Of a stretch of 64,000 bases of DNA, positions 21,219 to 29,895 are shown piece after piece. The position numbers and the translations under genes were made by a program. The first letter of the stretch is position 1. Each line of letters opens with the position of its first letter. The DNA comes from JAKALD01 sp963817785 (GTDB lineage Bacteria; Pseudomonadota; Gammaproteobacteria; Burkholderiales; SG8-39): positions 186,001 through 250,000 of the forward strand of contig CAWFPL010000002.1 in NCBI GenBank assembly GCA_963817785.1, in the 5' to 3' direction. Below the pieces are notes generated by a model. That model did no database searches. It had not been told where the DNA came from and was given only the letters and a program-made list of their open reading frames with translations.

Positions 21219-22943
21219 CTACGCATTCAGCTTCGCCAGCAGTTCGCGGGTGCGCGCTGGGTCGGTGCTGCGCAGCACGCGCTGCGCGAGCGGCTGCACG
21301 TCGGCGAGGTTGGTGCGCAGCACGCGCTCCTTAATGGCGAGCAGCTGCGAGGGGTGCATCGAGAAGTTGCGCAGCCCGAAGCCGAGCAGCAGCCGGATGA
21401 GCGAGAGGTCTCCGGCCATCTCGCCGCACACCGCCACCGGGATGCCGGCGCGGTTGGCGGTCTGGATGGTGTGGGCGACCAGGTGCAGCACTGCCGGGTG
21501 CAGCGGGTCGTACAGGTGGGCCACGGCGTCGTCGGTGCGGTCGATGGCGAGGGTGTACTGGATCAAATCGTTGGTGCCCAGCGACAGGAAATCGAGCCGC
21601 CGCATGAACATCGGCAGCGCCAGTGCCGCGGCCGGGATTTCGATCATGCCGCCGACCTCGATCGCGCGCTCGAACGGCACGCCCCGCTCCTCGAGCTGCT
21701 GCTTGGCCTGCTTCACCAGCGCGAGCGCCTGCTCGACCTCGTGCACGTGCGCCACCATCGGCAGCAGGATCTTCACCCGGCCGTGGTGCGAGGCGCGCAG
21801 GATCGCGCGCAGCTGGGCGAGGAACATCTGCGGCTCGGCGAGCGAGAGCCGGATCGCGCGCAGGCCGAGCGCCGGGTTCGGCATCGGCTCGGCCTGGCCG
21901 TGCAGCGTCTTGTCGGCGCCCAGGTCGAGGGTGCGCACCACCACCGGCTTGCCTTCGAGCGCGCTCGCCACCTGGCGGTAGTACTCGAACTGCTCGTCCT
22001 CCGACGGCAGCTCCTTGCGGTTCATGAACAGGAACTCGGTGCGGAACAGCCCGACGCCCTGCGCGCCCGCCTCGAGCACCTCGTCGACGTCCTGCGGCAG
22101 CTCGATGTTGGCGAACAGCTCGATCGGCGTGCCGTCGAGCGTGGCCGCGGGGGTGCTGCGCAGGCGCTTAAGCTTCTGGCGCTCGAGCTCGTGCTGCGAC
22201 TGGCGCAGCTGGTACTCGCCCAGCACGATCGGGTCCGGGTCGACGATCAGCACGCCCTGCAGGCCGTCGACGATCAGCAGCTCGTTCTCGCGGATCATCT
22301 GGCGCGCGTGGTGCAGGCCGACCAGCGCCGGGATGCCGAGGCTGCGCGCCAGGATCGCGGTGTGCGAGGTGACCCCGCCCAGGTCGGTGACGAAGCCGCC
22401 GAAGTGATGCTGCTTGAACAGCACCATGTCCGCGGGCGCCAGGTCGTGCGCCACGACGATGCGCTTGCGCTCGTCCTCGAGCTGCGGCTCGGTGAGGCTG
22501 CCGCCGCCCATCAGCGCCTTGAGCACGCGCTCGACCACCTGCTGGATGTCCAGGCGCCGCTCGCGCAGGTACGGGTCCTCGATCTCCTCGAACTGCGCGA
22601 CCAGCTTCTCCATCTGCTGAACCAGCGCCCACTCGGCGTTGCAGCGCTGCTCGCGGATCAGGGCGCGCGGCGCGTGCGACAGCGAAGAGTCCTCGAGGAT
22701 CATGCGGTGCAGGTTGAGGAAGGCGGCGAACTCCGGCGGCGCGTCCGCCGGAATGTGCCCGCCGAGCGTGCTGAGCTCGTCCTTGGCGCCCGCGAACGCG
22801 GCGTCGAAGCGCGCGACCTCCGCATCGACCGCGTCCTCGGCGACCTCGTAGTGCGCCACTTCGAGCCGCGCGCTCGACACCAGCTGCGCGTAGCCGATGG
22901 TGATTCCGCTCGAGACGCTCGAGCCGTGCAGCACGAAGTTCAT
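21219..22943 (-). CDS. ptsI: PTS enzyme I (phosphoenolpyruvate-protein phosphotransferase)
   Basis: A 574-residue enzyme I, full length. The phosphohistidine loop is GGVTSHTAILARSLGIPAL with His near 194. The PEP-binding half carries FRTEFLFMNR, the LGTNDLIQYTLAIDR block and the active-site cysteine in VAVCGEMAG. It passes phosphate from PEP to HPr. It is the third gene of an EIIA-HPr-EI cluster on the minus strand with no sugar-specific membrane component nearby, so the system is probably regulatory. Confidence 0.97.
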   Translation of the reverse strand: MNFVLHGSSVSSGITIGYAQLVSSARLEVAHYEVAEDAVDAEVARFDAAFAGAKDELSTLGGHIPADAPPEFAAFLNLHRMILEDSSLSHAPRALIREQRCNAEWALVQQMEKLVAQFEEIEDPYLRERRLDIQQVVERVLKALMGGGSLTEPQLEDERKRIVVAHDLAPADMVLFKQHHFGGFVTDLGGVTSHTAILARSLGIPALVGLHHARQMIRENELLIVDGLQGVLIVDPDPIVLGEYQLRQSQHELERQKLKRLRSTPAATLDGTPIELFANIELPQDVDEVLEAGAQGVGLFRTEFLFMNRKELPSEDEQFEYYRQVASALEGKPVVVRTLDLGADKTLHGQAEPMPNPALGLRAIRLSLAEPQMFLAQLRAILRASHHGRVKILLPMVAHVHEVEQALALVKQAKQQLEERGVPFERAIEVGGMIEIPAAALALPMFMRRLDFLSLGTNDLIQYTLAIDRTDDAVAHLYDPLHPAVLHLVAHTIQTANRAGIPVAVCGEMAGDLSLIRLLLGFGLRNFSMHPSQLLAIKERVLRTNLADVQPLAQRVLRSTDPARTRELLAKLNA

Positions 22944-22965
22944 GAGGAGCGCGCGGTGCGCGGTG

Positions 22966-23235
22966 TCATTCGCCCTCGCCGAACTTGTCGGCGATGAGCG
23001 CGAGCATGGCGGCGAGCGCGGCCTCCGCGTCCGCGCCCTCGGTCTCGATGACGACCGTCGAACCGGGGCCGGCGGCGAGCATCATCACCCCCATGATGCT
23101 CTTCGCGTTGACCCGGCGGCCGCTGCGCGCGATCCAGATCTCGGCCGCAAAGGCGCTCGCGGTCTGCGTGAGCTTGGCCGAGGCGCGCGCGTGCAGCCCC
23201 AGCTTGTTGACGATGACGGTCTCAGCCTTTGGCAT
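22966..23235 (-). CDS. ptsH: Phosphocarrier protein HPr
   Basis: An 89-residue HPr with the active His15 (KLGLHARASA) and a regulatory Ser46 site (NAKSIMGVM). It accepts phosphate from EI and gives it to the EIIA protein encoded just upstream. The Ser46 motif is the kind targeted by HPr kinase/phosphorylase, which is not in the window. It overlaps the EIIA gene by 14 nt and is followed after 22 nt by ptsI. Confidence 0.97.
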   Translation of the reverse strand: MPKAETVIVNKLGLHARASAKLTQTASAFAAEIWIARSGRRVNAKSIMGVMMLAAGPGSTVVIETEGADAEAALAAMLALIADKFGEGE

Positions 23236-23632
23236 TGCAGCAGCTGTCCGTATTCATGTGCACCACCCCCTCGTGGCCGCCGGAAAGGGCCTTCTCGACG
23301 ACAGCCGCCAGGGGCTGATCGCGATAGGTGAGCGCCCGCACCAGCATCGGCAGGCTGACTCCCGAGACGCCCTCGACGCGGCCGTGCTCGAGCAGCTTCA
23401 TCGCGATATTGCCGGGCGAGGCGCCGTAGATGTCGGTGAGCACCAGCACGCCGCCGCCGTCGTCGAGCTGGCGCACCAGGTCGCGCGCGAGCGGCACGGT
23501 CGCCTCGGGATCGTCGTGCACGGTCACGCCGACCTGGCGCACCCGCGGCGGGCGCTTGCCGAGCACGTGGCTCGCGGCGTGGATCAGCGCCTCGCCGAGC
23601 GCGCCGTGGGAGATGATGAGGATGCCGACCAT
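23222..23632 (-). CDS. PTS EIIA component, mannose/fructose (EIIA-Man) family
   Basis: A 136-residue single-domain EIIA-Man protein with His9 (GILIISHGALGEAL) as phosphorylation site and the block GVLVLTDIYGASPGN. In betaproteobacteria this stand-alone EIIA with HPr and EI but no EIIB/EIIC is thought to be a regulatory phosphorelay. ATG 23632 was preferred over an in-frame TTG two codons upstream. It follows gshB at a 22-nt distance. Confidence 0.93.
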   Translation of the reverse strand: MVGILIISHGALGEALIHAASHVLGKRPPRVRQVGVTVHDDPEATVPLARDLVRQLDDGGGVLVLTDIYGASPGNIAMKLLEHGRVEGVSGVSLPMLVRALTYRDQPLAAVVEKALSGGHEGVVHMNTDSCCNAKG

Positions 23633-23654
23633 GGTCAACGCGGGGCGGGAGGGG

Positions 23655-24608
23655 TCAGCTTACGCCCGTCTTGAGCTTCGCCTCGAGCGCCTGGACGAAC
23701 GTCCCCGCGACATCGTAGCCGGTCTGGTCCTGGATCTCGCGAAAGCAGGTCGGGCTGGTGACGTTGATCTCGGTCACGTGCGCGCCGATCACGTCCAGGC
23801 CCACCAGCAGCAGCCCGCGCGCGGCGAGCAAGGGGCCGAGTGCCTCGGCGATCTCGCGGTCGCGCGCGGTCAGCGGCCGCGCCTCGCCGCGCGCGCCGGC
23901 CGCGAGGTTGCCGCGCGATTCGCCGGCCTTGGGGATGCGCGCCAGGCAGTAGGGCACCACCTTGCCGTCGATGATCAGCACGCGCTTGTCGCCGTCGACG
24001 ATCTCCGGGATGTAGCGCTGCGCCATCACGCTGCGCGCGCCGCCCTGCGCCATGATCTCGACGATCACGTTGCGGTTGGGGTCGTCGGCGCGCACGCGGA
24101 AGATGTTCTCGCCGCCCATCACGTCGAGGCGCTTGAGCACCACGTCGCGGTGCTCGTCGATGAAGCCGTGGATCTGGCGCGGCTCGCGCGTCACCAGCGT
24201 CGGGGCGACGAACTGCGGGAATTCGGAGATCGCCACCTTCTCGTTGTGGTCGCGGACCGCGGCCGGGGCGTTGAACACGCGTGCGCCCTCGCGCTCGGCG
24301 GCCGACAGCAGCCAGGTGCTGGTGATGTACTCGAGGTCGAAGGGCGGATCCTTGCGCATCAGCACCGCGTCGAACTCGACCAGGCGGCGCGCGGCGGAGC
24401 CTTCGGCGCGGTACCAGTCCTCGTCGTTGCCGGTGAGGGCGATGCGCGTGGCCTCGGCGGTGACGCCGCTCGCGCGCCAGGCGAGGCTCGGCTGCTCGCA
24501 CACGAACACCGCGTGGCCGCGCGCCTGGGCGGCGCGCATCATGGCCACCGTAGTGTCCTTGTAGGCCTTGAGCGCGCCCGGCGGATCGATGATGAACAGG
24601 AATTGCAT
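23655..24608 (-). CDS. gshB: Glutathione synthase
   Basis: A 317-residue ATP-grasp enzyme joining gamma-glutamylcysteine and glycine. The start MQFLFIIDP and the blocks RKDPPFDLEYITSTWLL, GGENIFRV, QRYIPEI and NVTSPTCFREI are characteristic of GshB. No gshA is in the window; in related genomes it often lies immediately upstream, whereas a cytochrome c gene is there here. The gshB-EIIA-HPr-EI order is a common betaproteobacterial arrangement. Confidence 0.97.
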   Translation of the reverse strand: MQFLFIIDPPGALKAYKDTTVAMMRAAQARGHAVFVCEQPSLAWRASGVTAEATRIALTGNDEDWYRAEGSAARRLVEFDAVLMRKDPPFDLEYITSTWLLSAAEREGARVFNAPAAVRDHNEKVAISEFPQFVAPTLVTREPRQIHGFIDEHRDVVLKRLDVMGGENIFRVRADDPNRNVIVEIMAQGGARSVMAQRYIPEIVDGDKRVLIIDGKVVPYCLARIPKAGESRGNLAAGARGEARPLTARDREIAEALGPLLAARGLLLVGLDVIGAHVTEINVTSPTCFREIQDQTGYDVAGTFVQALEAKLKTGVS

Positions 24609-24636
24609 GCTGGCCGGGCAGGCGGCCCGCCGTGTG

Positions 24637-25146
24637 CTACTTCGAATGCGAAGTCATGTATTCGACGGCGGCGCGGATGTCGGCTTCGGTCAGGCTCGGG
24701 TTGCCCCCCTTCGGCGGCATGGCGCCCTTGCCGGAGATCGCGACCTTCACCAGCGTGTCGATGCCGAGCGCGATGCGCGGCGCCCAAGCGGCCTTGTCGC
24801 CGAACTTCGGCGACCCGGCGGCCCCGGTGGCGTGGCAGGCGAAACACACGGTCGAGTAGATGTGCTTGCCGTCGGGCGGGCCGCTGGCGGCTGCGGCGGA
24901 CGGCGCGGCGGCGGGCGCAGGTGCGGCCGACGGCGCGGCCTCGGTGAATTCGACCCGACCGACCGGCGCGAGGCGCTCCGCGATCGCCTCGGGCGTCATG
25001 GCGCTCTCGGGAGCCCGGGGCGTGTCGAGCACGAACTGCAGGATCAACACGATGCCGAGGACCGGCAACATGAATGCGAGCAGCACTGTCATGATCAACT
25101 GCTTCGGGGTCTTGATGAAGGAGGAGTGCTCGTCGTGCTCGCTCAT
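24637..25146 (-). CDS. Membrane-anchored c-type cytochrome (cytochrome c5-like)
   Basis: A 169-residue protein. A cytoplasmic start (MSEHDEHSSFIKTPKQ) leads to one transmembrane segment (about residues 15-40), an Ala/Pro-rich linker and a C-terminal heme domain. The heme site is CFACHATG, and the probable axial methionine is in GAMPPKGG. This is the cytochrome c5/CycB type that passes electrons to terminal oxidases in the periplasm. The frame is open upstream, but ATG 25146 gives the known N-terminal pattern. It diverges from the DUF2905 gene. Confidence 0.9.
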   Translation of the reverse strand: MSEHDEHSSFIKTPKQLIMTVLLAFMLPVLGIVLILQFVLDTPRAPESAMTPEAIAERLAPVGRVEFTEAAPSAAPAPAAAPSAAAASGPPDGKHIYSTVCFACHATGAAGSPKFGDKAAWAPRIALGIDTLVKVAISGKGAMPPKGGNPSLTEADIRAAVEYMTSHSK

Positions 25147-25259
25147 GCCGCGTCCTGTCCGGTGAATGCAAGATAAGGGCATGATTTTAGCTTGGAAGTC
25201 GTGCCGGAAGAAACCCGGGGGCGAATTCACGGTCCAATCGGCCCGGAGGTTTTGTTCCC

Positions 25260-25472
25260 ATGGCGCGCTGGCTGATCGTGATCGGCGTCGCGCTCGTCGC
25301 CGCAGGGCTCGCTTGGCCCTGGCTGGGGCGGCCCGCGCTGTGGAGGTGGTTCGGCCGCCTGCCGGGGGACCTGTACTTCCAGCGCAACGGGTTCTCCTTC
25401 TTTTTCCCGGTCACCACCAGCATCGTCGTCTCGCTGGTCCTCACGATCCTGCTGTGGCTTTGGCGGAGGTAG
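25260..25472 (+). CDS. DUF2905 family small membrane protein
   Basis: A 70-residue protein with two hydrophobic segments around a central FGRLPGDLYFQRNGFSFFFP, the signature of DUF2905. Function unknown. A second, divergent member of the same family is at 53580-53777. It is followed by the tRNA-Arg promoter. Confidence 0.88.
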   Translation: MARWLIVIGVALVAAGLAWPWLGRPALWRWFGRLPGDLYFQRNGFSFFFPVTTSIVVSLVLTILLWLWRR

Positions 25473-25493
25473 GGGGCAACACTCGGCCAAGTC

Positions 25494-25523
25494 TTGGACG
25501 CAAGAGGGGAAAAGGGCTATCCT
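25494..25523 (+). promoter_or_regulatory. Promoter of the tRNA gene
   Basis: TTGGAC (25494-25499) and TATCCT (25518-25523) are separated by 18 bp, about 38 bp ahead of the tRNA. The GC-rich stretch after the -10 box resembles a stringent discriminator region. Confidence 0.55.
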
Positions 25524-25561
25524 TCGCGCCTCGCTCGCGGCGCGAGCGCAGCTTTTCCCGG

Positions 25562-25638
25562 GCGCCCGTAGCTCAGCTGGATAGAGTGTCGGTCTCCGAA
25601 GCCGAAGGTCGTGGGTTCGACTCCCGCCGGGCGCGCCA
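25562..25638 (+). tRNA. tRNA-Arg (CCG)
   Basis: A 77-nt cloverleaf with CCA encoded. The acceptor stem is GCGCCCG with CGGGCGC, and the D arm contains AGCTCAGCTGGATAGAG. The anticodon stem is TCGGT/GCCGA with loop CTCCGAA (anticodon CCG). The T arm contains GGTTCGA. The anticodon reads CGG codons, which are frequent in this GC-rich genome. No integration signature is seen at its 3' end. Confidence 0.97.
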
Positions 25639-25662
25639 ACTTATCCGCCAGCCAACTGACGC

Positions 25663-26247
25663 ATGACCGCCAAGCCGATCAGCCGCTATCCCGTTCCGGT
25701 GCTGGAATCGCTGCCCGAGGACATCCGCAGCCGCATCCTCGCGGTGCAGGAGAAGTCCGGCTTCGTGCCGAACGTGTTTCTCGCGCTCGCCCACCGGCCC
25801 GACGAGTTCCGCGCGTTCTTCGCCTACCACGACGCGCTGATGGAGAAGGAAAGCGGCCTCAGCAAGGCCGAGCGCGAGATGATCGTGGTCGCGACCTCGG
25901 GCGCGAACAACTGCCAGTACTGCGTGGTCGCGCACGGCGCGATCCTGCGCGTGCGCGCCAGGGACCCGCTGGTCGCCGACCAGGTGGCGATCAACTACCG
26001 CAAGGCGGACATCACCCCGCGCCAGCGCGCGATGCTCGATTTCGCGATGAAGGTAGCGCTCGAGGCGCAGGCGATCGGCGAGGACGACTTCGTGCGCCTG
26101 CGCGAGCACGGCTTCTCCGACGAGGACGCCTGGGACGTCGGTGCGATCGCCGCGTTCTTCGCGCTGTCGAACCGCATGGCGAACCTCACCGACATGCGCC
26201 CCAACGACGAGTTTTACTTGCTGGGGCGGGTGCCGAAGTCGAAGTAG
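25663..26247 (+). CDS. AhpD-like peroxidase-related protein (CMD family)
   Basis: A 194-residue carboxymuconolactone-decarboxylase-family protein with the AhpD-type redox site NNCQYCVVAHG (CxxC plus histidine) at about residues 85-95. The N-terminal SGFVPNVFLALAHRP segment is the mark of the 'peroxidase-related enzyme' subgroup. It likely reduces peroxides with a thiol partner that cannot be named. It lies 24 nt after the tRNA and could share its transcript. Confidence 0.88.
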   Translation: MTAKPISRYPVPVLESLPEDIRSRILAVQEKSGFVPNVFLALAHRPDEFRAFFAYHDALMEKESGLSKAEREMIVVATSGANNCQYCVVAHGAILRVRARDPLVADQVAINYRKADITPRQRAMLDFAMKVALEAQAIGEDDFVRLREHGFSDEDAWDVGAIAAFFALSNRMANLTDMRPNDEFYLLGRVPKSK

Positions 26248-26251
26248 GCGT

Positions 26252-27676
26252 CTATCCCGCGATCGCCGGGCGGCGCTTGTAGAACCGCGTTTCCTGCTCG
26301 AAGGCGTGCGCGAGCTGCAGCACGCCGAAGTCGTCGCGGTAGCGCCCCACGATCTGCAGCCCCACCGGCAGGCCCTCGGCGGTGAATCCGGCGGGCACCG
26401 AGATCGCCGGGTGGCTGGTCACCGTGACGTAGTAGCAGGTCTTCATCCAGTCGATGTAGCTCGGCAGCTTCACGCCGTTGATCTCGGTGACGTAGGGCTG
26501 CGTGACCGGGAACGGGGGCACCTGGTTCACCGGCAGCAGCAGGAACTCGTAGCGCTCGAGGAAGCTGCGCATCGCGTGATAGACCTTCGTGCGCAGGTTC
26601 AGCGCGCGTGCGATCCTCGGGCCGTCGAGCTTGAGGCCCTCCTCGACGTTCCAGACGACCGTGTCCTTGATCCGGGCGCGCTCGGTCTTGAGCAGCTCGC
26701 CGTACTTCTGCACGAAGCCGACCGCCCGCAGCACGTGGAACGCCTCGTCGGCGTCCGACAGATCGGGGTGCGCTTCCTCGACGATGCAGCCGAGCGACTC
26801 GAACACCTTTCTCTGCGCCTCCAGCGCCCGGGTGACGCGTGCGTCCACCGGCAGGCCGCCGAGGTCGCGGCTCCAGGCAACGCGCACCTTGCGGAAATCG
26901 CGCTTCAGCGGCCGCACGAACGCCTTGCCCGGCTCGCTGATCGTGATCGGCGAGCGGCGGTCCGGGCCGGACATCGCGGACAGCAGGAACGCGGCGTCCT
27001 CGACCGTGCGCGCGAGCGGGCCGATCACCGACAGCGTCGCCCAGGCGTCGACCGTCGGCCAGGAGGGTACGCGCCCGGGCGTCGGGCGAAACCCGACCAC
27101 GTTGCAGAAGCTGCCCGGGTTCCTGAGCGACGCGCCGAGGTCCGAGCCGTCGGCGAAGGGCAGCATGCCGCAGGCCACCGCCACCGCGGCCCCGCCCGAG
27201 GAGCCGCCGCAGGTCATCGCGGTGTCGTAGGGATTAAGCGTGGTGCCGAACACCTTGTTGAAGGTCTGCGAGCCGGCGGCGAACTCCGGCGTGTTGGTCT
27301 TGCCGAGGGTGATCGCGCCGGCCGCGGACAGCCGCTCGACGAGCGCGTGGTCCTCTGACGGAACGTGATCGGCGTAGATCGGCGAGCCGTAGGTGGTGCG
27401 GATTCCCCTGGTCGGGACCATGTCCTTGTAGGCGATCGGCAGCCCGGCGAGCGGGCCGGCCGCGGCGCCGCGCGGATTGGCGAGCCGCCGGTCGAGCGCG
27501 CGCGCCTGCTTGAGCGCGTGCTCGGGAAGCAGCGTCACGATCGCGTTGAGCTTGGGATTGACGCGCTCGATTTGCGCCAGGAAGGCCTTCATCACCTCGG
27601 TTGCGGACACCTTGCGCCCGCGGATCATCTGCGCGAGCTTGCGCGCGCCGGTGAAGCACAGCTGGGTGGGGCTCAT
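26252..27676 (-). CDS. Amidase signature family protein
   Basis: A 474-residue amidase. The glycine/serine-rich signature GGSSGGAAVAVACGM is present with the cis-Ser and nucleophile Ser. The catalytic lysine is in LPIAYKDMVPT. The C-terminus has the usual LPVGLQIVGRYRDD. It hydrolyses an amide or aryl acyl substrate that cannot be told from sequence; GatA is less likely because no gatB/gatC is adjacent. ATG 27676 was chosen over an in-frame GTG 9 nt upstream because GAGGAGGAG is then well spaced. It follows rng by 16 nt. Confidence 0.9.
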   Translation of the reverse strand: MSPTQLCFTGARKLAQMIRGRKVSATEVMKAFLAQIERVNPKLNAIVTLLPEHALKQARALDRRLANPRGAAAGPLAGLPIAYKDMVPTRGIRTTYGSPIYADHVPSEDHALVERLSAAGAITLGKTNTPEFAAGSQTFNKVFGTTLNPYDTAMTCGGSSGGAAVAVACGMLPFADGSDLGASLRNPGSFCNVVGFRPTPGRVPSWPTVDAWATLSVIGPLARTVEDAAFLLSAMSGPDRRSPITISEPGKAFVRPLKRDFRKVRVAWSRDLGGLPVDARVTRALEAQRKVFESLGCIVEEAHPDLSDADEAFHVLRAVGFVQKYGELLKTERARIKDTVVWNVEEGLKLDGPRIARALNLRTKVYHAMRSFLERYEFLLLPVNQVPPFPVTQPYVTEINGVKLPSYIDWMKTCYYVTVTSHPAISVPAGFTAEGLPVGLQIVGRYRDDFGVLQLAHAFEQETRFYKRRPAIAG

Positions 27677-27692
27677 TTTCTCCACTCCTCCT

Positions 27693-29150
27693 CTACATCA
27701 GCACGATGTCGTACTGCTCCTGGGTATAGCTCGCCTCCACCTGCATCGAGATCGGCTTGCCGATGAAGTCCGAGAGCATCGCCAGCGCCGGCGACTCCTC
27801 CTCCTGGAACAGGTCGATCACCGGCTGCGATGCGAGCACCTTGTACTCCTTGGCGTGGAAGGCGCGCGCTTCGCGCAGGATTTCGCGCAGGATCTCGTAG
27901 CACACGGTGCGCGCGGTCTTCACCTCGCCGCGCCCGCCGCAGGTGGGGCAGGGCTCGCACAGCACGTGCGCCAGCGACTCGCGCGTCCTCTTGCGCGTCA
28001 TCTCGACCAGGCCCAGCGCGCTGAAGCCGTTCAGCGTGATGCGCATGCGGTCGCGCGCCAGCGCCTTCCTCAGCTCGTCGAGCACGGCGGCGCGGTGCTC
28101 GTCGCTTTCCATGTCGATGAAGTCGATGATGATGATGCCGCCGAGGTTCCTCAGGCGCAGCTGGCGCGCGATCGCGTGCGCCGCCTCCAGATTGTTCTTG
28201 AACACGGTGTCGTCGAAGCTGCGCTGGCCGACGAAGCCGCCGGTGTTGACGTCGACGGTGGTCATGGCCTCGGTCTGGTCGATGATCAGGGTGCCGCCGG
28301 ACTTCAGGTCGACGCGGCGCGAGAGCGCCTTCTCGATCTCGGGCTCGACGTTGTACAGATCGAAGATCGGCCGCTCGCCGGTGTAGTGCTCGAGCTTGGC
28401 GCGCACCTGCGGCGTATAGGCCTCGGCGAAGGCGACCAGCTTCTGGAAGTTCTCGCGCGAATCGACCAGCACGTGCTCGGTGTCCTGCGAGACCATGTCG
28501 CGCAGCACGCGCTGCGCGAGCGACAGGTCCTGGTACAGCAGCTGCGGCGGCCGCGCACCGAGCGAGCGCTCGTGGATGTCACGCCACCGGTGGCGCAGGT
28601 AGGCGACGTCGGCGGCGAGCTCGTCGGCCCCCGCGCCCTCGGCGATGGTGCGGACGATGAAGCCGCCCTTTTCGTCGGCGGGCAGCAGTTCCCTGAGCCT
28701 GTCGCGCAGCGCCTGGCGGCCGCTTTCGTCGCCGATGCGCTGGGAGATGCCGATGTGCGGATCGTGCGGCAGGTACACCAGCAGCCGGCCGGCGATCGAG
28801 ATCTGCGTCGACAGGCGCGCGCCCTTGGTGCCGAGCGGGTCCTTCGCCACCTGCACCAGCACCGGCTGACCCTCGGCGAGGATCTTCTCGATCGGCTTGT
28901 CCGGCTCGCCGTTGGGCCGGCGGTGCTCCCAGATGTCGGCGACGTGCAGGAAGGCCGCGCGCTCCAGGCCGATCTCGACGAACGCCGACTGCATGCCGGG
29001 CAGCACGCGCGCCACGCGCCCCATGTAGACGTTACCGACCAGCCCGCGGCTCGCGGCGCGCTCGACCAGCAGCTCCTGCACGGTGCCGGCCTGCACGACC
29101 GCGACACGCGTCTCCTGCGGCGTCACGTTGATGAGAATCTCGTCGCTCAT
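27693..29150 (-). CDS. rng: Ribonuclease G
   Basis: A 485-residue RNase E/G-family endoribonuclease that matures 16S rRNA and turns over mRNA. It has an S1-like N-terminus (NVYMGRVARVLPGMQSAFVEIG), the catalytic acidic blocks (VDVNTGGFVG and IIIDFIDM) and the zinc-link CPTCGGRG. It lacks the long C-terminal scaffold of RNase E, so RNase G is the better name. It is cotranscribed downstream of maf, the usual order in betaproteobacteria. Confidence 0.96.
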   Translation of the reverse strand: MSDEILINVTPQETRVAVVQAGTVQELLVERAASRGLVGNVYMGRVARVLPGMQSAFVEIGLERAAFLHVADIWEHRRPNGEPDKPIEKILAEGQPVLVQVAKDPLGTKGARLSTQISIAGRLLVYLPHDPHIGISQRIGDESGRQALRDRLRELLPADEKGGFIVRTIAEGAGADELAADVAYLRHRWRDIHERSLGARPPQLLYQDLSLAQRVLRDMVSQDTEHVLVDSRENFQKLVAFAEAYTPQVRAKLEHYTGERPIFDLYNVEPEIEKALSRRVDLKSGGTLIIDQTEAMTTVDVNTGGFVGQRSFDDTVFKNNLEAAHAIARQLRLRNLGGIIIIDFIDMESDEHRAAVLDELRKALARDRMRITLNGFSALGLVEMTRKRTRESLAHVLCEPCPTCGGRGEVKTARTVCYEILREILREARAFHAKEYKVLASQPVIDLFQEEESPALAMLSDFIGKPISMQVEASYTQEQYDIVLM

Positions 29151-29180
29151 GCGGGCGGGCGACGGCGGCGCCTGGGGATT

Positions 29181-29813
29181 TCAGTACGGCGCCCGGCGCT
29201 CACGCTGCGCCCCGAGCTTCTCGATCAGCTGCGCCGTCTCGTACAGCGGCAATCCGGCCACGCCCGAGTAGCTGCCGCGAATCTCGGCGATGAACTGGGC
29301 CGCGCGCCCCTGGATCGCGTAGGCGCCCGCCTTGTCGTCGGCTTCGCCGGTGGCGAGATACTGCTGGATCTCCTCCGGCTGCAGGGCGCGGAACTGCACC
29401 TCGGTCACCGAGAGCGCCACCTCGAGCCAGTCCTCGTTCTTCAGCGCCACCGCGGTGAGCACCTCGTGACGCCGGCCCGACAGCGCCGCGAGCATGGCGG
29501 CCGCTTCGCCGCGGTCGGCGGGCTTGCCGAGAATGCGCTCGTCGACGACCACCGCGGTATCGGCCGCGAGCACCGGCGAACGCAGCAGGTTCCGCTGCAG
29601 CATGCGCTTCCATCCGGCCTCGGCCTTGGCGCGCGCCAGGCGTTCCACGTAGGCGCGCGCCGCCTCGCCGGGCAGCACGTCCTCGCTCACCTCCACCTCG
29701 CCGTCGGCCCGTGAGCGGAACAGCAGCAGGTGAAAGCGCACGCCGATCTGCGCCAGCAGCTCGCGCCGGCGCGGGCTGCGGGAAGCGAGATATAGGCTGC
29801 GGTCGAGGCTCAT
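29181..29813 (-). CDS. maf: Maf-family nucleoside triphosphate pyrophosphatase
   Basis: A 210-residue Maf protein with the start LYLASRSPRRRELL, the block VLAADTAVVVDERILGKP and DKAGAYAIQGRAA. Maf enzymes remove non-canonical nucleotides; the subtype (dTTP/UTP or m7GTP) is not clear from these motifs. It is preceded by rlmH and followed by rng. Confidence 0.95.
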   Translation of the reverse strand: MSLDRSLYLASRSPRRRELLAQIGVRFHLLLFRSRADGEVEVSEDVLPGEAARAYVERLARAKAEAGWKRMLQRNLLRSPVLAADTAVVVDERILGKPADRGEAAAMLAALSGRRHEVLTAVALKNEDWLEVALSVTEVQFRALQPEEIQQYLATGEADDKAGAYAIQGRAAQFIAEIRGSYSGVAGLPLYETAQLIEKLGAQRERRAPY

Positions 29814-29895
29814 GGTCGTCGCGGCGAGAGGCGGGGGTGGATTGTTGTTGGTCCCGCCCGCGAGAGACGGCCAAGTGTAGCAGAGCGGTGCGCGC

